Shown one piece after another: positions 53,459-62,875 of a DNA stretch of 64,000 nt. How positions within the stretch are numbered: position 1 is the stretch's first letter; every line of letters begins with the position of its first letter. Position numbers and translations under genes: made by a program. Below the pieces are notes generated by a model. That model had not been told where the DNA came from. It searched no databases and saw only the letters and a list, made by a program, of their open reading frames with translations. The DNA comes from MPNP01 sp026709725 (GTDB lineage: Bacteria; Pseudomonadota; Alphaproteobacteria; Rhodobacterales; Rhodobacteraceae), in contig OZ241384.1 in NCBI GenBank assembly GCA_965200805.1, forward strand, positions 3,038,001 to 3,102,000. Reading direction: 5' to 3'.

Positions 53459-54616
53459 TTGACACAACTTGATCTGTACCTGATCAAACGAATGATCATC
53501 CAGTTCCTCTTTTTTTCACTGGTCCTGACCGCTGTCTTCTGGATCAATACTGTTGGCAAACTTATCGAGATCGTTCTGCCGAGTATTGATGAACTGCTCC
53601 CGCTGATGACATATTTTTCGCTCTTTCTGCCCAAGGCTGCAACGACAATCATGCCGGTTTCTGCATTTGCCGCGGTTACTTACATAACATTCAGGCTGAT
53701 CGTAAATGGTGAAATGGCAGCCATTCAGGCAACGGCCGGATTCAGCATCCTGCGGTTTCTGCGCCCGTATCTGGTTTTTTCGCTTCTGCTTTTCCTGCTT
53801 GCCTCGGCATTCACTCATATCCTGACACCGGCCAGCCGTACGGCGACAGAAACGCTGGACAGGCATGTCATTGAGGTCTTCAACCTGTCCAACATCCGCA
53901 CCGGCGAGTTTTTGTTTCCGATTGATGGAGTGGCGATTTTTATCGAGTCGGTCAGTATCGAAAATCCGGATGACACTGATGGTGATGAAGAGACCCGAAC
54001 GTTCGAAAATGTCTTTATTCATGACCGCAGATCCGGGCAGTACACCTATACGATCTTTGCTGAAAAAGCCTACCTTCTGGAAATCGGAACCGAGTATCTT
54101 GTCGTGCTTCTCGATGGGCACACTGAAAGACTCTCTGTTGACCCGCAGGAAATTTCAGTTCTGAATTTTGATAAATCCATCCTCAGGGTCACACTTGGGG
54201 CAAGCGGCAATGCCATGCGCGATTCATCACTTGATCAAATTACATCACGCAGACTGCTCGATCCCGAGGCCTTTGATCCGCCGCTCACCGGGGATGAAAT
54301 CGAACGTGCCTTCTTCGTCCTCAACGAGCGGATCGGTGACAGTCTGATTATCGCATTGGTTGCATTGTTTGGCGGTGCTATCGTCTACAGTTTCGGCATG
54401 CTTGCCATGAGCCGGAACTTCTCGATCCTGGTGGCCATAATCATTGTCATTATCAGCTATGTTGTCGGTGAAAATGCTGTGAGCTATGTTGAGTTCCAGG
54501 ATGGATACTGGCTCTTTGCGTATGCCAGCGCGGCCATTCTGCTGTTTGCCACCATTGGGAGCCTTATCGTGCCGCGCCGCACGCTTCGGTATTTTGCCTT
54601 CATGGAGGCACGCTGA
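53459..54616 (+). CDS. lptF: LPS export permease LptF
   Basis: LptF is one half of the LptF/LptG inner-membrane permease that moves lipopolysaccharide to the periplasmic bridge. The 385-residue protein has about six hydrophobic helices: three near the N-terminus (IIQFLFFSLVLTAVFWINTV), a large periplasmic beta-jellyroll domain and three at the C-terminus (SILVAIIIVIISYVVGENAV). The start is a TTG at 53459 after a GAGG ribosome site; no ATG is available near the conserved N-terminus. First gene of the lptF-lptG-lptD-surA-pdxA-rsmA cluster. Confidence 0.93.
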   Translation: MTQLDLYLIKRMIIQFLFFSLVLTAVFWINTVGKLIEIVLPSIDELLPLMTYFSLFLPKAATTIMPVSAFAAVTYITFRLIVNGEMAAIQATAGFSILRFLRPYLVFSLLLFLLASAFTHILTPASRTATETLDRHVIEVFNLSNIRTGEFLFPIDGVAIFIESVSIENPDDTDGDEETRTFENVFIHDRRSGQYTYTIFAEKAYLLEIGTEYLVVLLDGHTERLSVDPQEISVLNFDKSILRVTLGASGNAMRDSSLDQITSRRLLDPEAFDPPLTGDEIERAFFVLNERIGDSLIIALVALFGGAIVYSFGMLAMSRNFSILVAIIIVIISYVVGENAVSYVEFQDGYWLFAYASAAILLFATIGSLIVPRRTLRYFAFMEAR

Positions 54617-54736
54617 TGACCTGCTCCCCGGTTCCCTTCATGCCGCCATCCAAAATCCGCCGGGTGGTCATCGGGAGACAGGAATTCGCACGGCTTGTGG
54701 GTCCGGCCCGCAGACCGTGATGCATGGATGGCCGGC

Positions 54737-55834
54737 ATGACCCTGCTCCACAGATATTTCTGGCGGCGTCTGGCCCGGAATATCCTGCTTGTATCGTTTG
54801 TCTTCGTCTGCCTTCTCTTCACGCTTGAATTCGAATCGGAATTTTCGCGGTCGCACGGAGATGACATCACCATCCTGCCGGTTTTCATCCTGGCCCTGCT
54901 CCGTGTCCCCGGCGAATATCATGACCTGCTGCCGCTCATCTTTTTGCTGGCATCCCTGGCGACATTTTTTCGTCTGGTCATTGATTACGAGATGATCGCT
55001 GCACGCTCAGGCGGGCAATCAAGATACAAGGCGGCCATCTCAACAGCTTTTTTTGCCGTTTTTTGTGGTCTGGGTGCCATCCTTGTCCTCGACCCCCTGG
55101 TCTCGCTCTCCGGACAGTATTACCAACTCCTGTCAACCCGTGATGAGGCGCAGACGAACCAGATTTTTATCGGCAGCGATGGCCAGGTCTGGCTGCGGAT
55201 GATTGTCAACGACCGACAGGCGGTCATTCGTGCCAGTGAAACAGATGTGGGTCTGACGTACAGGAATGTCACCATCCACAGTTTTGATCCTGAGCACCGC
55301 CCCTACCTTCGCCATGATGCCGAGACTGCTGAACTTGACGAAAACCGCCTGCGTCTGCGAAATGTCAAAACCTGGGATGTGACCGGGCACGGGAATGTCG
55401 AAGCAGGCGCGCTGACAAGAGACGAGGTTGTGTTTGAGACCAGTACAGACCGGAACGAAATCCTGCTGCTCCTGGAACCACCGACCCACAAGCCGGTATG
55501 GACGCTCTGGCAATTGATCCGGAATCTGGATAAATCAGGCTTTTCCAGTATCAAGCATCAGGTTTACCTTCATTCGAAACTCGCATTGCCGCTCCATCTG
55601 TCCCTGATGACAATACTCGGAAGCCTGGTCTACCAGCATCCAAGACGCCGCCTGCAGGTTGTTGTCTCAGTTCTCACCGTTCTCATTATCGGAATCGGGT
55701 CCTTTTTTCTTATCGATATTGTCAGTACATTTGGTGAACACGAGGTGCTTCCTGTCCTTATTTCGACCTGGCTCATGCCGATCTCACTCCTCATTTTCAG
55801 CATCTCCTTTTTGCTGCTGCTTGAAGGGCGTTGA
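54737..55834 (+). CDS. lptG: LPS export permease LptG
   Basis: LptG is the second half of the LPS permease. The 365-residue protein begins TLLHRYFWRRLARNILLVSF, has the same three-plus-three helix plan as LptF, with a periplasmic domain between (LTYRNVTIHSFDPEHRPYLR), and ends in SLLIFSISFLLLLEGR. The family signature LPLHLSLMTILGSLVYQHPR is present. The start is placed at the ATG at 54737; the frame is open from 54695 and no strong ribosome site decides. It is 120 bases after lptF. Confidence 0.92.
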   Translation: MTLLHRYFWRRLARNILLVSFVFVCLLFTLEFESEFSRSHGDDITILPVFILALLRVPGEYHDLLPLIFLLASLATFFRLVIDYEMIAARSGGQSRYKAAISTAFFAVFCGLGAILVLDPLVSLSGQYYQLLSTRDEAQTNQIFIGSDGQVWLRMIVNDRQAVIRASETDVGLTYRNVTIHSFDPEHRPYLRHDAETAELDENRLRLRNVKTWDVTGHGNVEAGALTRDEVVFETSTDRNEILLLLEPPTHKPVWTLWQLIRNLDKSGFSSIKHQVYLHSKLALPLHLSLMTILGSLVYQHPRRRLQVVVSVLTVLIIGIGSFFLIDIVSTFGEHEVLPVLISTWLMPISLLIFSISFLLLLEGR

Positions 55835-55840
55835 GACAGG

Positions 55841-58132
55841 ATGATGATCCGGGGCCTGTTGGACAGAACGCGGCAATCCCTGCGAACAGTCCTTGCCGTG
55901 CTTGTTCTCTGCCTGTCATCAACAACCACCGGCACAGCCCGGACTGACATCGTCTTCGAGAAAACCGACATCACTGCCGATCATATCCAATACAATCCGT
56001 CAATTGATCGCCTGTCCGCCGAAGGCAATGTCCGTGTATCGAATCATGACTGGAAAATCACCGGCTCATCACTGTTCTACGAAAAGGGCCGCCTCATTAT
56101 CAATGGCCCGATCTATGCCACCCATGGCGAAAACACGGTTCTGCTTGCGGACCAGGCCGATATTGATCCTGATGCCATGGCAAATATCATGCGCGGTGTT
56201 CAGGTCCTGGTCAACCGGCAAATGCAATTGGCCTCATCGACCTTTGTCGAGGATGACGAGGGAAATGTCATCATCCGTGATGCGATCGTCACGGGCTGCA
56301 GGATCTGCAAGCCGGGCCAGGCACCGCTCTGGCATTTCCGGGCAACCGCCATCATCATACCCGCCGGGTCGCCCCGTGCCTACCTCAAGAACCCTGCCCT
56401 TAATATCGGATCAGTTGAACTTGGCGGTATCCCCTGGCTGTCCATTCCGGCCCGTGATGGTCGCTACAGCGGTTTTCTTGCTCCATCCGTCAGCTATTCA
56501 GGGGGTGATGGCGCAGGTCTGCGCGTGCCGTACTTCCTCACGCTCGGAGACCATGCCGGCCTGATACTGGCACCGGGTGTGAGCACCCGAAAAAAAGCCG
56601 GACTCAACTATGAGTATCAGCATCGGTTTGCTGTCGGCATGCTGGATCTGGAGGGCACTGTGAACCGCGGGGAAAGGGACGAGTCCTTCATCGGGGAATT
56701 CATCGACTTCAAAAGCGACTGGCGTTTTGATGATCGCCTCACTGCAACACTAAGCCACTCCTCGGACAACGATGAGGAACACGAACACTTCACCGGCGTT
56801 TACTCGGGCGACCAGGATCTGTCAGTTGCCACACTGACCCATCGCTCGCGGCAGACGCTCCTCTTTGCCAACCTTGTCCATACCAATCCCGTCATCACCC
56901 GCAGCCGCAACAGACTGACACGGCATCTGGAGCTCGGGTTCCGTCATCATGCCTCAACTGCCGGCTTCGACCTCGCATTCAGGGGGTGGGGTCGGGAATC
57001 CAGGATTGAGGACCCTGACCTGCGTGCGCCGGCGCCCGGACCGGAGCCCGGGGAGGGCGGCATGAACAATGGTGATACCGGTCCGGTCGACCCGGTGCCG
57101 GAACTCGTCACACAGCACTATGGGTTGAGTGGTGCGCTGTCACGCCGGATCACCCTGTCAAGCGGCCTTGTCGCGCGATTCAGCATGCTGGGAACCGTGG
57201 ATCGCTTACGCTGGACAGAAGGCAGATACAGAGAGCGCGGGATCCCGAAAAGAGCCAACCTCAGTGATCGCGTGGTTGCAGTTGATCTCAGCCTGCCCCT
57301 GGTCCAGACCACAAACCGTCAGGCGCGGACCCTTGAGCCCTTTTTGCAACTGGTCTATGCTAGGGATCGTCCGGTTGCGCTCCCTGCGCTCCCTGCGCTT
57401 CCGCGGGCAGCAGTGGTTCTTGATCAGGGCAACATCCGCGCGGATGATCGCTTTGCCAATGACAGTCTTCACGAGCGCGGTCTGAGGGCCAATCTCGGTC
57501 TCAAGCTCGGCGGATATCTTGATGGCAAGGCTTCTTATGAACTGGCCTTTGGGACAGTCTATCGTCGGGAGTATGACAGGGATGCCATTGCAAACGAACT
57601 GACTCCACCGATGAATGGCATGCGTTCCTCCGGGGCAAACGATGAGACGGATATTGTCGACTACGATCCTGACTTTCTTGGCCGGATGGATTATGTCGCC
57701 AGCGCAGCATATCGATCAGGGAATGGTTTGAGCGTGAGCCAGACGGTTCACGTTGGCAGGGAAAAGCGGGTACGGTCGGCACAGAGTTTGCTTGACTACA
57801 TGGACAGGCGGCATGCGGCCTCAATCATGCTGGCATGGCTGCGACCAACCATTCACCACAGGGGATTCTGGGGATATACGGCATCCGCCGAGAGAAATCT
57901 GACGGACAGGATTGCACTCGGTGCCAGTCATTCGGTCGGAAGCGAGAATGAATCGGCTGTCGAATCCGGTATAAATCTGGTATATCGACATCAATGTGCC
58001 GAGTTCAGGATTGACCTCGAACGAACAGCCTACCGGGCGAGCGCACGGGAGAATGATCTTGAAGCCGCCCTGACATTCAGGCTCGGCGGATTCAGTTCCA
58101 TGACGGCGAATGGTCAGGAAATCTGTCGATAG
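55841..58132 (+). CDS. lptD: LPS-assembly protein LptD
   Basis: LptD is the outer-membrane barrel that inserts lipopolysaccharide into the outer leaflet. At 763 residues it has an N-terminal export signal, an OstA/LptA-like jellyroll domain (ITADHIQYNPSIDRLSAEGN), a cysteine pair (TGCRICKPGQAPLWHFRAT), the PWLSIPARDGRYSGFLAPS entry into the barrel and many alternating strands to the C-terminus, where another cysteine (HQCAEFRIDLER) could form the inter-domain disulfide. A Pro/Ala/Gly-rich insertion lies near residues 390-410. It starts six bases after lptG. Confidence 0.94.
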   Translation: MMIRGLLDRTRQSLRTVLAVLVLCLSSTTTGTARTDIVFEKTDITADHIQYNPSIDRLSAEGNVRVSNHDWKITGSSLFYEKGRLIINGPIYATHGENTVLLADQADIDPDAMANIMRGVQVLVNRQMQLASSTFVEDDEGNVIIRDAIVTGCRICKPGQAPLWHFRATAIIIPAGSPRAYLKNPALNIGSVELGGIPWLSIPARDGRYSGFLAPSVSYSGGDGAGLRVPYFLTLGDHAGLILAPGVSTRKKAGLNYEYQHRFAVGMLDLEGTVNRGERDESFIGEFIDFKSDWRFDDRLTATLSHSSDNDEEHEHFTGVYSGDQDLSVATLTHRSRQTLLFANLVHTNPVITRSRNRLTRHLELGFRHHASTAGFDLAFRGWGRESRIEDPDLRAPAPGPEPGEGGMNNGDTGPVDPVPELVTQHYGLSGALSRRITLSSGLVARFSMLGTVDRLRWTEGRYRERGIPKRANLSDRVVAVDLSLPLVQTTNRQARTLEPFLQLVYARDRPVALPALPALPRAAVVLDQGNIRADDRFANDSLHERGLRANLGLKLGGYLDGKASYELAFGTVYRREYDRDAIANELTPPMNGMRSSGANDETDIVDYDPDFLGRMDYVASAAYRSGNGLSVSQTVHVGREKRVRSAQSLLDYMDRRHAASIMLAWLRPTIHHRGFWGYTASAERNLTDRIALGASHSVGSENESAVESGINLVYRHQCAEFRIDLERTAYRASARENDLEAALTFRLGGFSSMTANGQEICR

Positions 58133-58147
58133 CGGAGACATGCGCAA

Positions 58148-59344
58148 ATGAAATGGCATCGGTTGATCGCAGGCCTGACATTGTGTCTTGTGCCGGCGAT
58201 ACCCATCCCGGCACAGACCGACCTTTTCAGTACAGCACTGTCTGTCAACGGTCAGGCCATCAGCAATTATGAGATTGATCAACGCCTTCGCATTGCACGG
58301 CTGCTTGATCTTCCCATCCGGACACGGGACGATGCGGTTGAGCAGCTGATTGATGAGCGGCTGTATCTGCAGGAAGCAGCGCGCCTTGATATCCGTCTGC
58401 CGGCCAGCGTTCTGAACCAGCGAATTGAAGCCTATGCCGAGGCCCGGACCGGCTCTGCGGCCGCATTGTACGCCGATCTTCGCAATGCCGGGATCAGCCG
58501 GGATGTGTTTCGTGAATATGCACGGGCCAATATCATCTGGGAGGATGTCAAGGCAGCCCGGTTTGGTGCATGGGCATCACTGCTGGATGCTGATGACGTC
58601 AATCAGCATGCCGAATTCAATCCGGGGCAGTCGACGACATTGATCGATCTGTCGGAAATCGTCATCTCGGTCGGTGCAGATGATCAGCAGCGGGGTCTGG
58701 ACTTCGCCCGGGAGGTCCGTCAAAATATCAGATCACTTGCCGCGTTCCGTGAGGCCGTTGAAGCCTTTTCGCTGTCACCATCAAAAGTCAATGGCGGCTC
58801 AATTGGCTGGCTACCCGAAGCCGGCCTCCCCGGCAATGTCCAGGGTGCCCTGCGCGGCGTTGGTGCGGGTTCGATGACCCGTCCGGTGATCATCAATGGG
58901 AACGTCATCATGTTTTACGTGCATGGAAGGGAGACCCGGGTTGATGGAAACGTTTTGCGCGGGACCAGTTATGCGACTGTCCGGATTGGACCGGGAGCCG
59001 GTCCGGCGGCGACTTTGGCACGGGAGACCCTGCTTGAGGTCAAGACCTGCAGGGATCTTGAGCAGCAGAGTGCGTCAATCGATGGACTTGACTACACGTT
59101 CCATGAGACTGTTGCGCAACTCCCTTCCGATCTTGCCGAAACCATCAGGGCCCTTGATGCCGGCGAGGCCGCAATCATCTCCGAAGGACCGGAACAGATG
59201 ATTGTCATGCTCTGCCAGCGTGACTACCTGCCGGAAGACGATCAGGAACAGGCCATCAATTCCTTCCGCCAGCAATGGTTGAACGAATCCGGGAACGCCT
59301 ATCTTTCCCGGTTGCGTGCCGATGCCATTATCAGATGGAATTAG
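58148..59344 (+). CDS. surA: Periplasmic chaperone and peptidyl-prolyl isomerase SurA
   Basis: SurA escorts outer-membrane proteins, including LptD, across the periplasm. The 398-residue protein has a signal peptide (MKWHRLIAGLTLCLVPAIPI), a SurA N-terminal chaperone region (VNGQAISNYEIDQRLRIARL), and a parvulin-type domain (VISVGADDQQRG through GGSIGWLPEAGLPGNVQGAL). A second, weaker C-terminal region follows. One parvulin domain rather than two is usual for alphaproteobacterial members. It sits 15 bases after lptD and directly abuts pdxA. Confidence 0.93.
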   Translation: MKWHRLIAGLTLCLVPAIPIPAQTDLFSTALSVNGQAISNYEIDQRLRIARLLDLPIRTRDDAVEQLIDERLYLQEAARLDIRLPASVLNQRIEAYAEARTGSAAALYADLRNAGISRDVFREYARANIIWEDVKAARFGAWASLLDADDVNQHAEFNPGQSTTLIDLSEIVISVGADDQQRGLDFAREVRQNIRSLAAFREAVEAFSLSPSKVNGGSIGWLPEAGLPGNVQGALRGVGAGSMTRPVIINGNVIMFYVHGRETRVDGNVLRGTSYATVRIGPGAGPAATLARETLLEVKTCRDLEQQSASIDGLDYTFHETVAQLPSDLAETIRALDAGEAAIISEGPEQMIVMLCQRDYLPEDDQEQAINSFRQQWLNESGNAYLSRLRADAIIRWN

Positions 59345-60337
59345 ATGCAGAAGGACAGGACGGGACCCGTTGCCGTCACATCCGGTGACCCGGGTGGCGT
59401 CGGCCTCGAACTGACAGTCCGTGCCTATGCGGCCCTCGGTGCCCGGACACCTTTCGTCATGCTTGCTGATCGTCAGCATGTTGCCGCTGTCGCCGGTGGG
59501 GTGCCGATCATTGAAATCGGGGCACCGGAAGAGGCCTGTGCGGCTGCCCTGCACGGTCTGCCGCTTGTACATGTTGCATTTGGCAGTCCTGCCAGACAGG
59601 GGATGTCGAATCCGCATCACTTTCCCGGAATCCTGCATGCCCTTGAACTGGCGACGGCATGGGCGCTTGCCGGACGGGTTGCCGGCATCAGCACAAACCC
59701 TGCCCCAAAATCCGTCTTTCTCGGCAGCAGCGCCCCCGCCCCCGGACATACTGAGTGGCTGGCGGCACAGACAGGATGCCCTCTCCCGGTCATGCTGATG
59801 ACCAATGCGGCACTCAGGGTCGCAACAGTCACAACCCATATGGCGCTGCGTGCGGTCCCGGATCAGATTCTCGAAGACAGGATCGAGACGGTCATCCGGA
59901 TCCTGTTTCGTGCCATGCAGAGCGATTTCATGATCAGGAATCCCTGCATCGGTGTGACAGGCCTGAACCCGCATGCCGGCGAATCGGGTGCACTTGGTGT
60001 GGAGGAGGACAGGATCATTGCCCCGGTGATCGCCCGCCTTTCGGCAGAGGGCCTCTCGGTGCTGGGGCCACTGCCCGCAGATTCGATCTTTGCATATCGG
60101 CATCGGAAAGCATTCGATGCCGTGCTCTGCATGTATCACGACCAGGCCCTGATTCCGGTCAAGACTCTTGATGCCGATGATACGGTCAATGTGACACTTG
60201 GCCTGCCGATTGTCCGCACCTCCCCCGGTCACGGGACGGCCCTTGATCTTGCCGGGACCGGCAGAGCACATCCGGGCCCGCTCATTCACTCAATTCGACT
60301 GGCAGGCAGAATTGGACAGAACCGACAGATGGCGTAA
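59345..60337 (+). CDS. pdxA: 4-hydroxythreonine-4-phosphate dehydrogenase
   Basis: PdxA acts in pyridoxal phosphate synthesis. The 330-residue protein has PVAVTSGDPGGVGLELTVRA at the start, GHTEWLAAQTG, a VTTHMALRAVPDQI metal-ligand His, TGLNPHAGESGALGVEED, and VLCMYHDQALIPVKTLDADD. It begins immediately after the surA stop. Its stop overlaps the rsmA start (TAATG), and it shares the pathway with pdxH at 39698. Confidence 0.96.
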   Translation: MQKDRTGPVAVTSGDPGGVGLELTVRAYAALGARTPFVMLADRQHVAAVAGGVPIIEIGAPEEACAAALHGLPLVHVAFGSPARQGMSNPHHFPGILHALELATAWALAGRVAGISTNPAPKSVFLGSSAPAPGHTEWLAAQTGCPLPVMLMTNAALRVATVTTHMALRAVPDQILEDRIETVIRILFRAMQSDFMIRNPCIGVTGLNPHAGESGALGVEEDRIIAPVIARLSAEGLSVLGPLPADSIFAYRHRKAFDAVLCMYHDQALIPVKTLDADDTVNVTLGLPIVRTSPGHGTALDLAGTGRAHPGPLIHSIRLAGRIGQNRQMA

Positions 60338-61218
60338 TGATCCCTGACCTGCCCCCATTGCGTGATGTGATTGCGCTCCACCAGCTCACGGCCCGCAAAT
60401 CCCTTGGCCAGAACTACATCCTTGATATGAATCTCAATCGCAAGATTGCACGCCAGGCAGCGCTTACCGCAGGCGATGTTGTCCTTGAGATTGGTGCCGG
60501 TCCGGGCGGATTGACCCGGGCCCTGCTGGAAACAGACGCGGCAATGATCGTGGCGGTGGAGATTGACAGGCGATTTGCCCCTGCTCTTGCACTGCTTGCC
60601 GCAGCCTACGGTCCACGATTTGCCTTTCATACGACTGACGGGTTACAGTTCTGTCAGGAAAACACCCTTGCCGTGCCCCATCATGTTGTTGCAAACCTTC
60701 CCTACAATGTGGCCACGCGTTTTCTGATACACTGGCTGTCATCGCCCGCATGGCCGCCTGCGTGGCAGAGTCTTGTCATCACGCTGCAGCGGGAAGTCGC
60801 CGGACGTCTGATGGCGCCGCCAGCCAGCAGCCTCTATGGGCGCCTTTCGGTGCTGGCCCAGCTCCGCGCGCAGGTCACGAGCCCGATGACTCTGCCACCG
60901 GACGCATTCACACCCATGCCTGCGGTCAGTTCGACCGTTGTCAGAATCACACCGGGCGACGAACCGATCCCTCCATCCATGCTGCCGGCACTTGTCGAGG
61001 TCACCCGTCTTGCATTCCAGCAGCGAAGAAAAATGATTCGGTCCAGTTTACGACACCTCTTTGCCGACCCGGCGGGCGAACTCACCGCATTGGGGCTCGA
61101 TCCGTCCTGCAGGGCACAAGATCTGGATATTGAGGCGTATTGCCATATCGCGCGTCACGCTCATGCTGCCGGGAGACCGCCGACGATCATCCCGGATGAT
61201 GACCGGCAGACCCGCTGA
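60337..61218 (+). CDS. rsmA: 16S rRNA dimethyladenosine transferase RsmA (KsgA)
   Basis: RsmA dimethylates A1518 and A1519 of 16S rRNA late in ribosome assembly. The 293-residue protein has ARKSLGQNYILDMNLNRKIA, motif I DVVLEIGAGPGGLTRALLE, the NLPY catalytic motif in VVANLPYNVATRFLIHW, and a C-terminal RKMIRSSLRHLF helix. It overlaps pdxA by one base and is the last gene of the cluster. Confidence 0.96.
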   Translation: MIPDLPPLRDVIALHQLTARKSLGQNYILDMNLNRKIARQAALTAGDVVLEIGAGPGGLTRALLETDAAMIVAVEIDRRFAPALALLAAAYGPRFAFHTTDGLQFCQENTLAVPHHVVANLPYNVATRFLIHWLSSPAWPPAWQSLVITLQREVAGRLMAPPASSLYGRLSVLAQLRAQVTSPMTLPPDAFTPMPAVSSTVVRITPGDEPIPPSMLPALVEVTRLAFQQRRKMIRSSLRHLFADPAGELTALGLDPSCRAQDLDIEAYCHIARHAHAAGRPPTIIPDDDRQTR

Positions 61219-61414
61219 CAGATTGCCGATACCGGCACCCCTGCCGTATCATCATCGGACAGAGCCCATCCCCACCGCCGGCAGATCCTCTGCCCTGACG
61301 GGGTCAGGAAACGGGAATCAGTGACTCAGAATATCAAGGGCGGAGATTTCGATTGCCGACGTGCCGGATTCTGTTTTGGCAGACCGTCCTGTTCCGTTGG
61401 TCGAATCGTGCAAG

Positions 61415-61828
61415 TCAGGACGCGGCGGCGACAGGCTGACTCTCCTGGGGAACCTCTCTTCGGTGCCCATCGGATGGCGGGACTTCAGGGCTGTCAGCAT
61501 TGCCGTCCCGGTTGAACCTTGCGGGGCGTGACTGATTTCCCGATCCGTTACCGGCATGACGGGCGGTGTGCTGGGCCGAACGCTGGGCTTCACTTTCTTT
61601 CTGCTGGCTGTAAAGCCGAATGTAATGCTCAGCGTGCTGGGAGTAGTTTTCCGCAACAATCCGGTCACCGCTCAGGAGTGCATCACGGGAAAAGGCCATG
61701 TATTTTTCGATAATCTGCTGCGAGTTGCCGCGAACCTTGCCATCGGGTCCGGTGCTCTCCAGAACCCTGTTGACACCGCCACCAGTCCGGCGGTTGCCCT
61801 GACGGCGGTTTCTGTTGTTGTTGCGCAT
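61415..61828 (-). CDS. DUF4167 domain protein
   Basis: A 137-residue protein, N-terminal region basic and Asn/Arg-rich (MRNNNRNRRQGNRRTGGG), then the DUF4167 core STGPDGKVRGNSQQIIEKYM, AFSRDALLSGDRIVAENYSQ and HAEHYIRLYSQQKES, then a disordered polar tail. The family is widespread in alphaproteobacteria, always near prmC/prfA, and suspected to bind RNA or ribosomes; the function is unknown. The start is the ATG at 61828 after a GGGAG site. Confidence 0.9.
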   Translation of the reverse strand: MRNNNRNRRQGNRRTGGGVNRVLESTGPDGKVRGNSQQIIEKYMAFSRDALLSGDRIVAENYSQHAEHYIRLYSQQKESEAQRSAQHTARHAGNGSGNQSRPARFNRDGNADSPEVPPSDGHRREVPQESQPVAAAS

Positions 61829-62044
61829 CACTTTCCACTCCCTTCATGTGGTTTCATGCCCTTGCATGCTCTCTTGTCATCATGCGGTCGCCTGCCATGC
61901 AATTCCCGGTCCGGGACTGCAGAGCGGGACCTGCATTCTGTGAGGATCAACCGGTTCCACCCCGGAAACACGGTTTCATTGTTTTTCTGTACTGTCATAA
62001 ATGCCTGAAAGTCTGGTGATGTTCGGGGCGCTGAGGGTCAGGAA

Positions 62045-62875
62045 TCATGAAGATCGGGCGGCAACGACACGAATACGATCATCAAGATCCCGCTCTATCA
62101 TTTGAATGGTCAATCCATGTGCCTGCAGAATTGTGCGGACAGGACTGAATTGCCCATACCCGATTTCGAACAGGAGCCAACCCCCTGGCCGCAGGTGCTC
62201 CACTGCTTGGGATGCGATCCTCTCATAGGCTTCGGTGCCATTCCTTCCGAAGGTCAAAGCGTGTCGGGGTTCGTGCTCGCGGACTTCAAGAGACAGGTTC
62301 CGGTAGTCATCTTCGCTTATATAGGGCGGATTCGATAAAATCAAGTCATAGCAGGCAAGCCGGTCACTCTTCAACCAGTCCGAGATGAAAAAACGGCATC
62401 GATCGGCAAGATTCAGCCGATGGCCGTTGGCCCTTGCGACTGCAAGAGCCCGTGGACAGATATCCGTGCCGGTTCCATGGGACCCGGGTGAGTTGGCAAG
62501 GATCGAGAGCAGAAGACAACCGGTTCCGGTCCCCACATCAAGTATGGTTTTTGCCGGAATCCTGCAAGCCAGCCGCACCACAGCCTCAGAATCCGGTCGC
62601 GGGATCAGCGCATCGGGTGAGGTGAGGAACTCAAGATCGTAAAAAGACCGTCTTCCGGTGATATGGGCCAGCGGAACGTTCTGACAACGTCGCGTGATGG
62701 CCCGCCAGTAACTGACTTCAGGATTCGGACTGACCCCGGGATTTGCGTCCGCATCCCCGCTCCCCGATGCGTGCTGCCAGAGATGCCATGCATCCCGCTC
62801 CGGATTCTCGATATTCTCTCTCCGGAGCCGCCTGCTGCCTCCTGCCAGAAGGCCCTGCCCGGGATCAGCCCTCAT
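62045..62875 (-). CDS. prmC: Release factor glutamine methyltransferase PrmC
   Basis: PrmC methylates the GGQ glutamine of release factors. The 276-residue protein has PLAHITGRRSFYDLEFLTSP, DALIPRPDSEAVVRLACRIP, motif I ILDVGTGTGCLLLSILANSP, and the NPPY catalytic motif in YDLILSNPPYISEDDYRNLS. The start (ATG 62875) overlaps the prfA stop by four bases, so enzyme and substrate gene are translationally coupled. Confidence 0.95.
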   Translation of the reverse strand: MRADPGQGLLAGGSRRLRRENIENPERDAWHLWQHASGSGDADANPGVSPNPEVSYWRAITRRCQNVPLAHITGRRSFYDLEFLTSPDALIPRPDSEAVVRLACRIPAKTILDVGTGTGCLLLSILANSPGSHGTGTDICPRALAVARANGHRLNLADRCRFFISDWLKSDRLACYDLILSNPPYISEDDYRNLSLEVREHEPRHALTFGRNGTEAYERIASQAVEHLRPGGWLLFEIGYGQFSPVRTILQAHGLTIQMIERDLDDRIRVVAARSS